Shown here: piece after piece, positions 5,432 to 5,818 of the stretch
Position numbering within the stretch: position 1 is the first letter of the stretch
Layout: each line of letters starts with the position of its first letter
Origin: a bacterium
GTDB taxonomy: Bacteria > Bacteroidota > Bacteroidia > Cytophagales > Thermonemataceae
Direction: 5' to 3'
NCBI GenBank assembly: GCA_025362415.1
Contig: JANYGM010000439.1
Location: 1 to 5,818 of the forward strand
DNA: 5,818 nucleotides
Made by a program: the position numbers and the translations under genes
Notes under the pieces: generated by a model
Database searches by the model: none
The model's input: only the letters and a program-made list of their open reading frames with translations
Told to the model about the DNA's origin: nothing

Positions 5432-5818
5432 ATGCAACCTTTTTTCAATTTTATTTTTATTTTGTTGGGTGCTTGCAAAATGCCTGATAATCAAGTAGAT
5501 AATCAAAAAAACACAAAAGTAAATACAAAAGATACAATTCCTCAAAAAGTATTCAAAATTGATGATTTTATGAATAATATTGTACTTTATAACGAGGAAA
5601 AGCAAAAACTTACATCTCTCAAAGAACTCAAAGAAAGAGCCATTTTAGGGCAAGATTCTATTAAAATTGTGTGTTTTGGAAATAGTATTACTTATGGTTT
5701 TTCTGTGGCATCTAGTAAGCAAGTTGATAAACCTTATCCACAAGAACTTGCTACAATGTTTGGCGTAAAATATCCTAAAATATTGCTAGAAGTAGTCAAT
5801 GAAGGGCATAATGGTTGG
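5432..5818 (+). CDS. SGNH/GDSL-hydrolase lipoprotein (3' end missing)
   Basis: A partial gene: 129 codons are visible and the frame is open to the window edge. The N-terminus is a lipoprotein signal: MQPFFNFIFILLGAC, with lipobox LGAC and Cys15 as the expected lipidated residue. A polar Asn/Lys-rich linker (about 18-38) leads to the enzyme domain. IKIVCFGNSITYGFS (about 83-97) is SGNH block I, with the catalytic Ser in the Bacteroidota GNSIT form rather than GDS. NEGHNGW at the very end (about 123-129) is the block II region with its conserved Gly. Blocks III and V, with the Asn and the Asp-His pair, lie beyond the window. SGNH enzymes are esterases or lipases, often carbohydrate acetyl-esterases; the substrate is unknown here. 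A surface- or periplasm-facing, membrane-anchored enzyme is likely. The start at 5432 is chosen for the lipobox; no Shine-Dalgarno sequence is visible. Confidence 0.85.
   Translation, partial: MQPFFNFIFILLGACKMPDNQVDNQKNTKVNTKDTIPQKVFKIDDFMNNIVLYNEEKQKLTSLKELKERAILGQDSIKIVCFGNSITYGFSVASSKQVDKPYPQELATMFGVKYPKILLEVVNEGHNGW

Noticed and set aside
5423..5605. 60-codon minus-strand open frame over the lipoprotein gene start
   Set aside because: The plus-strand frame has a lipobox and SGNH block I, while this antisense frame is AT-driven Ile/Phe-rich sequence.
1..5818. tRNA, rRNA, riboswitch and insertion-sequence signals
   Set aside because: No cloverleaf, conserved aptamer core, transposase or target-site duplication was seen in the gene-free stretches.

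Overview
The window is AT-rich DNA from what is most likely a member of the Bacteroidota, probably a marine or gliding Cytophagales-type bacterium (inference). The grounds are very low GC, starts without clear Shine-Dalgarno sequences, -7 boxes of the Bacteroidota form TAnnTTTG, and family content: a DUF4350-type membrane protein, a GNSIT-type SGNH lipoprotein, and a HAMP-GAF-PAS sensor. There is no phage, transposase, CRISPR array, tRNA or rRNA.

Layout. Bases 1-230 have no gene. They hold two oppositely oriented copies of a ~34 bp structured repeat with self-complementary flanks, then an AT-rich hairpin. A 720-residue membrane sensor lies on the minus strand at 231-2393. A 148 bp gap follows, built of heptamer repeats in inverted arrangement. 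An acidic 182-residue protein of unknown function is at 2542-3090 on the minus strand. A divergent promoter region (3091-3376) has a good minus-strand promoter, a perfect 9 bp dyad at its predicted start site, and a plus-strand -7 box. An AsnC/Lrp-family regulator follows at 3377-3880, then a heptamer array and a clean intrinsic terminator (3969-3999). The DUF4350-type protein is at 4137-5327, with a dyad and -7 box upstream. Two more heptamer arrays of opposite orientation (5328-5362 and 5399-5426) lead into an SGNH-hydrolase lipoprotein gene that runs off the right edge (5432-5818).

How it fits together. The genes do not form one obvious pathway. The AsnC/Lrp gene and the acidic-protein gene are divergently transcribed, so the regulator may control both through the dyad between them (inference). 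The sensor has no output domain, so it must act through a partner encoded elsewhere.

The most unusual feature is non-coding. Every complete plus-strand gene, and the acidic-protein gene, is followed directly by a 7 bp tandem array. On the coding strand all these arrays fit NNNNGAR, although the first four bases differ from array to array (TACG, GTGT, TTGT/TTAG). Two of the arrays face an oppositely oriented partner and could fold back on it. This resembles in form the short tandemly repeated heptanucleotide (STRR) repeats known from cyanobacteria, but with a variable 4-base half and a fixed GAR half.
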